Positions 8,679-15,082 of a stretch of 15,082 bases of DNA are shown in pieces. This stretch comes from Microcaldota archaeon (lineage in GTDB: Archaea; Micrarchaeota; Micrarchaeia; Micrarchaeales; CABMGC01): NCBI GenBank assembly GCA_021821605.1, contig JAKACG010000012.1:1-15082 (forward strand), given 5' to 3'. Below the pieces are notes generated by a model. It was not told the DNA's origin. It saw only the letters and a program-made list of their open reading frames with translations, and searched no databases. The first letter of the stretch is position 1, and each line of letters starts with the position of its first letter. The position numbers and the translations under genes were made by a program.

Positions 8679-8683
8679 TCACT
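8679..8683 (-). promoter_or_regulatory. Ribosome binding site of rnhA
   Basis: GTGAG lies five to nine bases upstream of the ATG at 8674, in the 13-nt gap after the phosphoesterase stop. It matches part of the usual anti-Shine-Dalgarno complement. It fits an operon-internal gene, in contrast to the leaderless-looking first genes in this window. Confidence 0.4.
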
Positions 8684-8687
8684 TTTA

Positions 8688-9440
8688 TTAATAGTTATGT
8701 TTAGAAATCTTTTTTAAATTGCCTATTTTGCCGAAGCTTAGCGTTTCCATATCTCCTATACATAACGCCTTTGCATCATTTATGTCAAACATTTTTTTGA
8801 ATATAGGAGCCATATCCTCAACATTATCAATGTTTACGCTAAGACCCTCTGCAAAGTAACTTAATGCTGGCAAAACAAGAAGAGAGGAGTTTTTGTTTTT
8901 ACAATAAAGAAAGCATTTTAACTTTTCTTTTTTTCCAGTATCGTTAATCAAAAGCAAAGAAGGATGAACATGCCCCATTATTATGAATTGTGATTTTTGT
9001 TCTTTTGGAAGCCCAGACCCATGAATAAAGGTATAATTTGAAAGTACAGCCTCTTTTCCATATATTTTTATGCCATTTTTATTTATAGAGTCTATGAAGT
9101 TGTCATGATTTCCTTTTATTATCTTTATATCAGATATCAATAACTCAGATTTGATATAATCTATTAACTCTATATATTCGTTAAACTCTTCAGTATGGAC
9201 CTTAGAAAAATCATTTTTAATATCTCCGGTAATTATTATTGAGGTAGCATCAGTAAGATCCTTTGCTTTTTTTAGTATGTTTTTTATGTTTTTCAGATTT
9301 ATTTTAGGAAGAAAGGTACCACTATCTGCGGCTATACCTTCATAGCCCAAATGAAGATCCGAACATATGATTGCAGAGAGATCTTTAATAAAAAGAATTG
9401 GAAGTCCGTCAAGTATCTCAAGCTTCTTTTCGATTATCAT
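8688..9440 (-). CDS. Lhr-associated metallophosphoesterase (COG1407-like)
   Basis: The 250-residue protein has the calcineurin-like phosphoesterase metal ligands in order: D28 and H30 (SDLHLG), D73 (TGDIKND), N111 and H112 (GNHDN), H140 (FIHGS), and H157 and H159 (GHVHP). This set binds two metals and hydrolyses phosphodiesters or phosphomonoesters. The SDLHLGYE form and a position next to an Lhr helicase are typical of the COG1407 group. In bacteria a related enzyme is clustered with Lhr-Core, an exonuclease and a DNA ligase, which suggests cleaning of DNA or RNA ends. Its ATG overlaps the helicase stop in ATGA (9440-9437), so the two are probably translationally coupled. The exact substrate is not known from sequence. 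Confidence 0.88.
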   Translation of the reverse strand: MIIEKKLEILDGLPILFIKDLSAIICSDLHLGYEGIAADSGTFLPKINLKNIKNILKKAKDLTDATSIIITGDIKNDFSKVHTEEFNEYIELIDYIKSELLISDIKIIKGNHDNFIDSINKNGIKIYGKEAVLSNYTFIHGSGLPKEQKSQFIIMGHVHPSLLLINDTGKKEKLKCFLYCKNKNSSLLVLPALSYFAEGLSVNIDNVEDMAPIFKKMFDINDAKALCIGDMETLSFGKIGNLKKISKHNY

Positions 9441-12148
9441 AAATACTCGCTTTTCTTTATTTTTTGTAGAACCTGTTGCCTTAATTCTCTGAGATGGCGC
9501 CGTCTATCTTTCATTAATATAACATCCGCTTCTCCCATGGTTATCATCATATGTGAAAAAGGAGATGGCACTTCTGTCTTTATTATCTTAAAATTTATTT
9601 CTTTGTTAAGAATTCCAAAAAGTATTTTTTTAGCCCTAGGCAAATCCATTAAATCCTCAAATATCTCTCTGTAAGTTTCTTTTATAATTGGAAAGTTTGG
9701 ACTTATCTCCTCGGCTGCTTTTAATATAAGCTGTGAGTTTATTTGCTGCTTCCTTACGCTTATCTTCTTACCTTTATAATTTCGTAGAATCATAAAACTT
9801 CTTGCTGCATTGTACCTAAAACGTCTTCGCATCATCTCAGTTCTTTTTATGTTGTTCTTCAATAATCTTAAGGTATCTAGCTCTGTTGCATCAGATATTA
9901 CCTCTTCTATTATTTTTTTATTTATTGATTTTGAGCGCGGCAATCCTATCACAAAACCATTATCGCTTATGCTTATTCCTAAATCTATTCCTGCTTTTTC
10001 ACTTAGAAGCATAGCAAAAATTCTTGAGAGAGCATCATTTATTCTTCTGCCAAATAATGCATGAAATATGATAAGCTCTCTTTCTTCTTCATTATCATAA
10101 GTCATCTCTATTAAGATTAATTTATCGGTAGGAATTACGCCAGTATAGAAAAACTGCTCTGCGAAGTAGTTGTATATGGAATTTTTAGCGTTGCTATCTA
10201 TTGGCATTAAGTCAAGAAGTTTTTTGCTTTCTGCATTTGGTTTTAAAAGGCTCTTTGAAAGAAGCTCTAATGTCTCCTTCTTGCTTATTTTTTTGACCTT
10301 CTTTACTGTTTTTGAAGCTTTGTTTGAAGAAATTAATGTAGCTGCTAGATCATTTCTAAACTTTCCTATCTCTATAGCAAGCTCATATGTAAGAGGTAAT
10401 TGTTCAGAGTACCACGGAGGTATTGTTGGTACCTCACCTGGAGCTAATGATACATAACACTTCATTACCTTTGCATAATCAAACCTATAGGTTTTGCCTC
10501 CTAGAGCAAAAATATCTCCAGGTTTTAATCTTGAAAGAAACTCCTCTTCTATACTTCCTATCCATTTATTTTCTTTTGTAAGAACATCTATAGCTACTTC
10601 ATCAGGTATAGTCCCGATATTTAAGAAATATATTAATCTTGTTAGTTTACCACGTCTTCCCATTGTTTTTTCTTTCTCATCATACCAAATCTTTGCATAT
10701 ACACGCCTGCTTTCAAGACCAACATACATTCCAGAAAGATACTCCAGTAATGAGATAAAATCGCCCCGTTCTAGATTATGATAGGCATAAGCGTTTTTTA
10801 TTACCGAGTAAGCTTCTTCTATATCCCATTTTTTGTTTTGTGACATTCCAACTAAATGCTGTGCCAATACGTCCAAGGCATTTTTAGGAACCCTAAACGA
10901 GTCTATATGCCTTTTTTTAGCCGCATCAAGCATTACTGAGCACTCAACTAGATCATCCCTGTTGGTAACTATGACCTCACCTACAGCAATGTCATTGAAG
11001 CTATGTCCGCTTCTTCCGAATCTTTGAACTGCTCTTGCGACACTTTTTGGAGAGCCTATCTGTATTACATTGTCTATAGTCCCGATATCTATACCAAGTT
11101 CAAGACTTGTAGATGAAACAACGCACCTTAGCTTTCCTTTTTTAAGTAGTTCTTCAACTCCTAGCCTCGTCTCCCTTGAAAGAGAGCCATGATGAGCAGC
11201 TATTTTATCTTCGCCGTACTTGAACCTTTTTTCAAGATTGTATGAGACTCTTTCTGTCCCACTACGAGTATTTGTAAAGATAAGTGTTGTTTTATTTTTC
11301 TTTATTATTGAGTCCAGTATAGCGTAGATATTTTTTTCTATATTTTCATCTTTTGCCGATATTATGTCCTTGACAGGACTCATTGCTATAAACTGCATTT
11401 TTTTATCCCATGTTGCATCTATTATATAACAATCCCTTTCAGTAATATCATTTTTATAACCAACAAGAAACCTAGCAGCCTCCTCAAGCGGTGAGAGAGT
11501 TGCGCCCAAACCTATACGTATAAAATCATGGCCAATCATATTTGAAAGACGTTCTATTGATAACGAAAGATGAACACCTCTTTTGTTATTAGCAAGCTCA
11601 TGAAGCTCATCTATTATAACATACTTGACAGTTTTCATATTTTCCATAAATTTAGGTGAGTTTAGAAGTATGGCAAGGCTTTCAGGTGTTGTTACAAGTA
11701 TGTTTGGAGGCCGTTTAAGCATTGCCTGCCTGTCTTTTTGTGGTGTGTCGCCAGTTCTTATTCCAACAGTTATTTTTTTTAGAGGCAGCGCCATCTTTGA
11801 AAAGATCTCCTCAAGAGGTTCACTTAGATTTTTATATATGTCATTATTAAGAGCACGCAGAGGAGAGACATATATACAATATATTTTATCCTCTAACGTA
11901 TTGCTTACAGACAAATCCATTAAATCGCTTAAAATTCCGGTAAACGCAGAGAATGTTTTTCCACTCCCAGTTGGAGCGGTTATAAGCATATTTTTCCCTT
12001 CTTTTAAAAGTTTGAAGGAGTATCTCTGAGGAGGTGTTAAGGTTTTATATTTGGACTCGAACCACTTTCGTATAAATATATTTAAACTTGAAAGGCTTTC
12101 TTCAATGGTAAATGGCTCTTTTTTGAACTCTATCATAAAATCAGGCAT
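9437..12148 (-). CDS. lhr: Lhr-type superfamily 2 DNA/RNA helicase
   Basis: All SF2 helicase motifs are present, numbered from the ATG at 12148 (903 residues): LTPPQ (37-41), Walker A APTGSGKT (58-65), Ia SPLRALNND (95-103), TTPESL (153-158), DELH box (180-183), GATLSP (215-220), FTNTR (291-295), STSLELGIDIG (346-356) and QRFGRSGH (375-382). After the two RecA domains come a winged helix and the Lhr-core region, including GDIFALGGKTYRF (544-556), and near the end PSPFSH (861-866). Lhr enzymes are 3'-to-5' translocases that unwind RNA:DNA and DNA duplexes and act in replication-coupled repair. An in-frame TTG at 12172 would add eight residues, but a TATA-like box overlaps that region and the ATG fits a leaderless start. 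M5 (12136) is a further alternative. The gene leads an operon with the phosphoesterase and RNase HI. Confidence 0.95.
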   Translation of the reverse strand: MPDFMIEFKKEPFTIEESLSSLNIFIRKWFESKYKTLTPPQRYSFKLLKEGKNMLITAPTGSGKTFSAFTGILSDLMDLSVSNTLEDKIYCIYVSPLRALNNDIYKNLSEPLEEIFSKMALPLKKITVGIRTGDTPQKDRQAMLKRPPNILVTTPESLAILLNSPKFMENMKTVKYVIIDELHELANNKRGVHLSLSIERLSNMIGHDFIRIGLGATLSPLEEAARFLVGYKNDITERDCYIIDATWDKKMQFIAMSPVKDIISAKDENIEKNIYAILDSIIKKNKTTLIFTNTRSGTERVSYNLEKRFKYGEDKIAAHHGSLSRETRLGVEELLKKGKLRCVVSSTSLELGIDIGTIDNVIQIGSPKSVARAVQRFGRSGHSFNDIAVGEVIVTNRDDLVECSVMLDAAKKRHIDSFRVPKNALDVLAQHLVGMSQNKKWDIEEAYSVIKNAYAYHNLERGDFISLLEYLSGMYVGLESRRVYAKIWYDEKEKTMGRRGKLTRLIYFLNIGTIPDEVAIDVLTKENKWIGSIEEEFLSRLKPGDIFALGGKTYRFDYAKVMKCYVSLAPGEVPTIPPWYSEQLPLTYELAIEIGKFRNDLAATLISSNKASKTVKKVKKISKKETLELLSKSLLKPNAESKKLLDLMPIDSNAKNSIYNYFAEQFFYTGVIPTDKLILIEMTYDNEEERELIIFHALFGRRINDALSRIFAMLLSEKAGIDLGISISDNGFVIGLPRSKSINKKIIEEVISDATELDTLRLLKNNIKRTEMMRRRFRYNAARSFMILRNYKGKKISVRKQQINSQLILKAAEEISPNFPIIKETYREIFEDLMDLPRAKKILFGILNKEINFKIIKTEVPSPFSHMMITMGEADVILMKDRRRHLRELRQQVLQKIKKSEYL

Positions 12149-12174
12149 GTAGTAGATAGTATAGCGCGGCAAAA

Positions 12175-12182
12175 TTAATATA
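12175..12182 (-). promoter_or_regulatory. Putative TATA box of the lhr operon
   Basis: TATATTAA on the minus strand is centred about 30 nt upstream of the ATG at 12148, fitting a leaderless transcript and arguing against the TTG at 12172. A stronger-looking TTTTATATAA at 12215-12224 is an alternative. It would give a leader of about 45 nt, or about 20 nt to the TTG. Confidence 0.4.
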
Positions 12183-12216
12183 CGTTCTTTGTTTGGTTTT
12201 ATATCAGAAAAGTGTT

Positions 12217-12233
12217 ATATAAAACGTTTATAT
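12217..12233. repeat. Perfect 7-bp inverted repeat in the lhr / small-protein divergent spacer
   Basis: ATATAAA and TTTATAT flank the three bases ACG. Each arm resembles a TATA box in one orientation, so the element could be a bidirectional promoter core or an operator between the two diverging genes. The 133-bp spacer (12149-12281) holds no other gene that I can see. Confidence 0.5.
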
Positions 12234-12281
12234 CAATACAAGAAAGGATATTGTTAAACATATATAGTTATTTATTTTATT

Positions 12282-12524
12282 ATGAGCAAAGGTGAGGTAT
12301 TGTCAAAAAATAATTCAAAAAAGATCCAGGCGTTAAAAAGATCGCAGGAGATAGAGAATATTTTAAAAAAGGGGATAATGGAGAGTGAGGCTTTGCAGAA
12401 CAGCGGAGATGACAGGCCTGAAGATGAGTCCCATATAAATGAACTTCTAGAGAATAATAAAAAATATAAAGAAGGTAGTGCCAAAAATAAAAAAACATCT
12501 GGAAAAGGAACTAAAAAGAAATAA
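12282..12524 (+). CDS. Small lysine-rich hypothetical protein
   Basis: I do not recognise this 80-residue protein. It is highly charged, with 17 lysines, ten of them in residues 60-80 (ending GKGTKKK). A short acidic patch (GDDRPEDES, 42-50) lies in the middle, and there is no cysteine, tryptophan or membrane segment. Residues 5-40 could form a helix; the C-terminal tail is probably disordered and could bind nucleic acid or ribosomes, which is inference from charge alone. The ATG is preceded by A+T-rich sequence with TATA-like elements but no Shine-Dalgarno motif. Overlapping minus-strand frames are less plausible: they read as antisense of Lys-rich codons and have no promoter. It diverges from lhr and converges on the CAP-domain gene with a 13-nt gap. 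It may be lineage-specific. Confidence 0.6.
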   Translation: MSKGEVLSKNNSKKIQALKRSQEIENILKKGIMESEALQNSGDDRPEDESHINELLENNKKYKEGSAKNKKTSGKGTKKK

Positions 12525-12531
12525 AGAAAAT
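12485..12531 (-). terminator. T-rich termination tract of the CAP-protein gene
   Basis: Read on the minus strand, the bases just past the CAP-gene stop contain repeated T runs of four to seven (for example TTTTCTTTATTTCTTTTT and a run of seven T). Oligo-T tracts are the main intrinsic terminators of archaeal RNA polymerase. The tract lies inside the Lys-codon-rich 3' end of the convergent small gene. Confidence 0.45.
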
Positions 12532-12537
12532 TTACTG

Positions 12538-13608
12538 TTATATATTCTTTGGTAAATACTCAGATCCTGTAGAGTTTATGAAGATTGTATAATCGGAGGC
12601 CATAAAAGTATTTCCAGTACTATCATTTTTTACTAATAAAAGTATAGTATACTCACCAGGCCCATAGGTTTTTATTATTTTTTTAATGTTAAAAGAAACC
12701 TTGAAGATGTTCTTGTTTATGTAATAATTATCTGCAACTATTGTAGAGATATTTTGATAATATTCATTGCTGTTATTTACAACACCTGCAATCTCATTTC
12801 CAAAGCTGTAAGGAGTTTTTGGAACATTAGATCTTGTTAAATTAACCAACGGTGGATCATACGAGACATAAGCACCGTAAAAAGAAAGATTATTTGAGGT
12901 GTTTCCAAGTAAGTATACCTCTCCAGTATTGGAATAACTTGGAGAGGCAAGACTCCAAGAAATATAGTCATTTATAAAATCCTCCACAAAATACACAGTG
13001 CTTGCATTATACGCAACGCCTATACTTACCTGATTATGATAAGGATTTAATATATTGTCTCTATGCCCATTATTACAGCATATTGAGTCGTTATACATCA
13101 TGCTATACTCCATATTATACAAGGCTTTTGTTACGTTAATGTTTCCAACGCAACCTAAAGCACCGCATGAAGTGCTCTGCTCATATGCTATATTTTCTTG
13201 CACCGATTGATTGCCACCAAGTAAAGTATATCGCATATAGGGTTTCATATCAAATAAATCCCAATGGCTGAAATAATTATATTCCAACATGCTTTTGGCA
13301 TGCTGCTGAGCTGATGAGATGTTAGAGAGTGAAACAGGTGGCAAACCAAATTTACTTCGGTCGTTGTTTATAAGACCTAATGCATAAAAATCAAGAGCGG
13401 TTTGATTTATTTTTTGTATTGGTATTGTAGTGAGATTAGAGGTATTCACGCTCTCGTTTATTGACCCCGTTCCAATTATATCAGGTATTGAAGAACCCGT
13501 TTTATTTATTATTAATCCAAGAAGGCCGGTCTTTGTTATAAAAACAAAAAGTAAGAACATTATTGTAATAAAGAATAAAATATCGACAATTTTACGCATA
13601 ATATTCAT
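12538..13608 (-). CDS. Membrane-anchored or secreted CAP/SCP-domain protein
   Basis: The 356-residue protein starts with a hydrophobic helix (about 7-35), a signal anchor or signal peptide. A sequon-rich linker leads to a CAP domain at about 72-220. The family's His/Glu tetrad can be placed at H115 (FSHW), E138 (QENIA), E167 (NMEYSM, tentative) and H182 (NGHRDNILNP), with VYFVEDF as the last strand. Four cysteines (148, 153, 177, 178) could give two disulfides. Residues 225-356 are a beta-rich C-terminal domain that I cannot name. More than ten N-glycosylation sequons support an outside location. CAP proteins (PR-1/YkwD type) bind lipids or act at surfaces, and for most the activity is unknown. 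The gene follows the response-regulator gene by 23 nt and is probably co-transcribed. ATG 13599 (M4) is an alternative start. Confidence 0.85.
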   Translation of the reverse strand: MNIMRKIVDILFFITIMFLLFVFITKTGLLGLIINKTGSSIPDIIGTGSINESVNTSNLTTIPIQKINQTALDFYALGLINNDRSKFGLPPVSLSNISSAQQHAKSMLEYNYFSHWDLFDMKPYMRYTLLGGNQSVQENIAYEQSTSCGALGCVGNINVTKALYNMEYSMMYNDSICCNNGHRDNILNPYHNQVSIGVAYNASTVYFVEDFINDYISWSLASPSYSNTGEVYLLGNTSNNLSFYGAYVSYDPPLVNLTRSNVPKTPYSFGNEIAGVVNNSNEYYQNISTIVADNYYINKNIFKVSFNIKKIIKTYGPGEYTILLLVKNDSTGNTFMASDYTIFINSTGSEYLPKNI

Positions 13609-13631
13609 TACTTATGTTTGTTTTTATTAAT

Positions 13632-14840
13632 TCATTCCTCATCTTTCTTGCTTCCTTTACCAACGGAGAGTCTGACACCATTTGGATCTCTAGTTATTGT
13701 TATATCGAGCTCGTCGCTTCCGAGCATGTGCCTTAACTCCTCATAGGTATATGAACCTATATCTTTACTATCGGTTCTTACTTCCTTATTTTTAAGAACC
13801 TCTGCCCTTCTTTGTATTAATGCTCCTTTTTCTATTGAGGTATATATCAACTCGAGCTTTGGCTTTTCCGCGCCATAGATATCTTCTATGCCTCGTTCAA
13901 TTGGCTTGTAACCTTCTCCTTGGTATATGAACTTTTCTACAGCTTTGAACTCTCCTTTTAGATTAGAAACGACATTTGATACATTAGACTTATTTCCAGC
14001 TATTACAAAGTCATCGCCGTTTAAGAATCCTACAAAGGTATTGCCTCCTTTTTCTTTAACATTGTCCTGAATCAACTGCGACACTAACCTCAGAATAGTT
14101 ATCCCAGATTCATTTCCAAACCTTTGAGCAAAGTTTGCAAGGCCATCAACCATAAGCCTTCCTATTTCATAACTATCATTTTTTTCTGCTAGTGCCTTCT
14201 CTACAGCATCTGAGATCTTCTCTTCGTTAGGGAGATCTATCAAAGGGTCAAACTTTTTACCTTTCTTTTTTAGGAATATAGTAACTAAGCTTCTGAGTTC
14301 TGAAGGATCAAAGGGTTTTTGTATATAATAATCTGCACCATACTTTATTCCTTTAAATCTGTTTGAGGTGGCGTCCATTGCGCTTACAATTATAACTATT
14401 GTGTCTTTTATTTGAGCATCACTTTTGATTTTTTGGCATATCTCTAATCCATCCATTCCAGGCAGCATAAGATCTAATACTACAAGGTCAGGCTTCTCGA
14501 ATCTTATCCTGCGTATTGCTTCCATGCCGTCGTTTATCTGTGTTATATCAAAACCCCTGCCTATAGAAAGTGCCATGAGTTGATTAATGTTTTTATCGTC
14601 TTCTACTATCATTATTCGTCTTAAAAGCTGCTTGTCCTGAAGAACATAATAAGTAGGTATACCGCCGCTGCTTCTTGATGCTATAGCGTTTGCTTTTTCA
14701 AGCTCAACAAGACTTTTTTTAAGTATTTCATCAGATATTCCAGCGTCTGTTGCAAACCCTTTAAGCTCGTTATAGGTTATTTCTTGTTTGTCATTCAATA
14801 ATGATATTATATCTGCTTCTGAATCTTCCAAACTTTTCAT
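13632..14840 (-). CDS. Response regulator: winged helix, receiver, degenerate GGDEF-like domain
   Basis: Numbering is from the ATG at 14840 (402 residues). Residues 4-66 look like a winged-helix domain. Residues 74-190 are a CheY-like receiver with acidic pocket E80, D81 and D82, phosphoacceptor D123 (VVLDLMLPG), S153 and K175 (QKPF). Residues 197-345 align by eye with a GGDEF domain: LPN (203-205), D232, G242 and G246 are kept and the signature reads NGDDF (274-278). The usual N and D contacting guanine are A238 and Q239, so di-GMP synthesis is unlikely; a sensing or dimerising role is inferred. No histidine kinase is in the window. A TTG at 14852 would add four residues, but the TATA box spacing favours the ATG. 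The CAP-protein gene follows 23 nt downstream and may be part of the same unit. Confidence 0.88.
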   Translation of the reverse strand: MKSLEDSEADIISLLNDKQEITYNELKGFATDAGISDEILKKSLVELEKANAIASRSSGGIPTYYVLQDKQLLRRIMIVEDDKNINQLMALSIGRGFDITQINDGMEAIRRIRFEKPDLVVLDLMLPGMDGLEICQKIKSDAQIKDTIVIIVSAMDATSNRFKGIKYGADYYIQKPFDPSELRSLVTIFLKKKGKKFDPLIDLPNEEKISDAVEKALAEKNDSYEIGRLMVDGLANFAQRFGNESGITILRLVSQLIQDNVKEKGGNTFVGFLNGDDFVIAGNKSNVSNVVSNLKGEFKAVEKFIYQGEGYKPIERGIEDIYGAEKPKLELIYTSIEKGALIQRRAEVLKNKEVRTDSKDIGSYTYEELRHMLGSDELDITITRDPNGVRLSVGKGSKKDEE

Positions 14841-14866
14841 ACTAATCGCCAATATTAAATGAATAG

Positions 14867-14877
14867 TAAATATATTA
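14867..14877 (-). promoter_or_regulatory. Putative TATA box of the response-regulator gene
   Basis: TAATATATTTA on the minus strand is centred about 32 nt upstream of the ATG at 14840 and only about 20 nt upstream of the TTG at 14852. This fits leaderless transcription from the ATG. It was chosen by position and A+T pattern only. Confidence 0.45.
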
Positions 14878-14923
14878 TGCTTTTTTTTGAAAAAATGAAT
14901 AACAGTATAAATTGTATGCTCAA

Positions 14924-14933
14924 TTTATAAATT
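14924..14933 (+). promoter_or_regulatory. Putative TATA box of the SDR gene
   Basis: TTTATAAATT lies 26-35 nt upstream of the ATG at 14959, which is good archaeal TATA spacing for a leaderless message. The rest of the 118-bp divergent spacer (14841-14958) holds a T8/A6 tract near 14881-14895 and no gene. Confidence 0.5.
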
Positions 14934-14958
14934 TTTGTTGATATATTACCTTGATTGG

Positions 14959-15082
14959 ATGAAACTTGAAAATAATATAATACTAATAACCGGTGGATCC
15001 ACAGGAATAGGATTTGCTTTGGCCGAGTACTTTGCAGCTAAAAATAAGGTAATAATATGCACTGACATCCTCCCACGAATAA
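14959..15082 (+). CDS. Short-chain dehydrogenase/reductase (partial, N-terminal 41 codons)
   Basis: The visible start reads MKLENNIILITGGSTGIGFA, then a helix and a second strand (KVIICTD). TGGSTGIG at residues 11-18 is the nucleotide-binding glycine motif of the classical SDR Rossmann fold. The acidic D36 after the second strand is where NAD(H)-preferring members usually have Asp. The catalytic Ser-Tyr-Lys is outside the window, so the substrate cannot be given; the GGSTGIGFALAE pattern recalls the DltE-like group, tentatively. The ATG is the only sensible start: the upstream TTG runs into a stop at once. The gene diverges from the response-regulator gene. Confidence 0.85.
   Translation, partial: MKLENNIILITGGSTGIGFALAEYFAAKNKVIICTDILPRI

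Noticed and set aside
9351..12029. Several plus-strand open frames (for example 9351-9674, 9810-10064, 11625-12029)
   Set aside because: They lie antisense to the phosphoesterase and Lhr genes, which carry full sets of family motifs, and no promoter or domain supports them.
12149..12172. TTG start that would extend Lhr to 911 residues
   Set aside because: The extension overlaps or abuts a TATA-like box, lacks a ribosome site, and adds residues before the usual Lhr N-terminus.
12272..12498. Two minus-strand open frames opposite the small Lys-rich gene
   Set aside because: Their Phe/Leu/Ser-rich translations are what antisense of AAA/GAA-rich codons gives. They overlap each other and the likely terminator of the CAP gene.
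14879..14896. T8 followed by A6 tract as a hairpin terminator
   Set aside because: It lies between diverging genes, where no transcript needs to end, and consists only of A and T. A bent-DNA or promoter role is as likely.
14895..14930. An 11-codon plus-strand frame (ATG at 14895) before the SDR gene
   Set aside because: It is very short, covers the putative TATA box of the SDR gene, and shows no sign of translation. It is probably chance.

Overview
The window looks archaeal, and most likely comes from a low-GC, small-genome lineage of the DPANN/ARMAN type, living in an acidic or otherwise extreme habitat. Direct support is the A+T-rich sequence, TATA-like boxes about 30 bp upstream of several start codons with no room for a Shine-Dalgarno leader, an archaeal-type Lhr helicase with its partner phosphoesterase, and secreted proteins crowded with N-glycosylation sequons. 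The lineage assignment (for example Parvarchaeota) is inference and I could not test it by search.

Layout. (1) Bases 1-5755, minus strand: the first 1918 residues of a giant surface protein whose C-terminus lies outside the window. It has an N-terminal membrane segment and an extraordinary Ser/Gln-rich region in which nearly every fourth residue is hydrophobic. IPT/TIG-like beta domains and the start of what looks like a beta-propeller follow. (2) 5827-6657, plus: an unrecognised three-helix membrane protein with a very acidic head. (3) 6659-8179, minus: a TPR plus AAA ATPase of Vps4/katanin type. (4) 12148-8261, minus: an operon-like series of Lhr helicase, metallophosphoesterase (stop and start overlapping) and RNase HI, which reads as a DNA/RNA repair or RNA:DNA-hybrid processing unit. 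(5) 12282-12524, plus: a small lysine-rich protein. (6) 14840-12538, minus: a response regulator (winged helix, receiver, degenerate GGDEF-like domain) followed 23 nt later by a membrane-anchored CAP/SCP-domain protein. (7) 14959 to the end, plus: the first 41 codons of a short-chain dehydrogenase/reductase.

Functionally the window mixes cell-surface genes (giant protein, CAP protein, acidic membrane protein) with nucleic-acid maintenance and one signalling gene. Spacers are short (1 to 133 bp) and no stretch longer than 300 bp lacks a gene. I saw no tRNA, rRNA, CRISPR array, insertion sequence or phage gene.

The best candidate for something undescribed is the giant protein. From residue 502 to 994 it keeps an unbroken four-residue register for 124 consecutive positions. 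From residue 231 to 1009 it has no lysine, arginine or cysteine. A four-residue period lies outside the usual coiled-coil range, so the fold is an open question.
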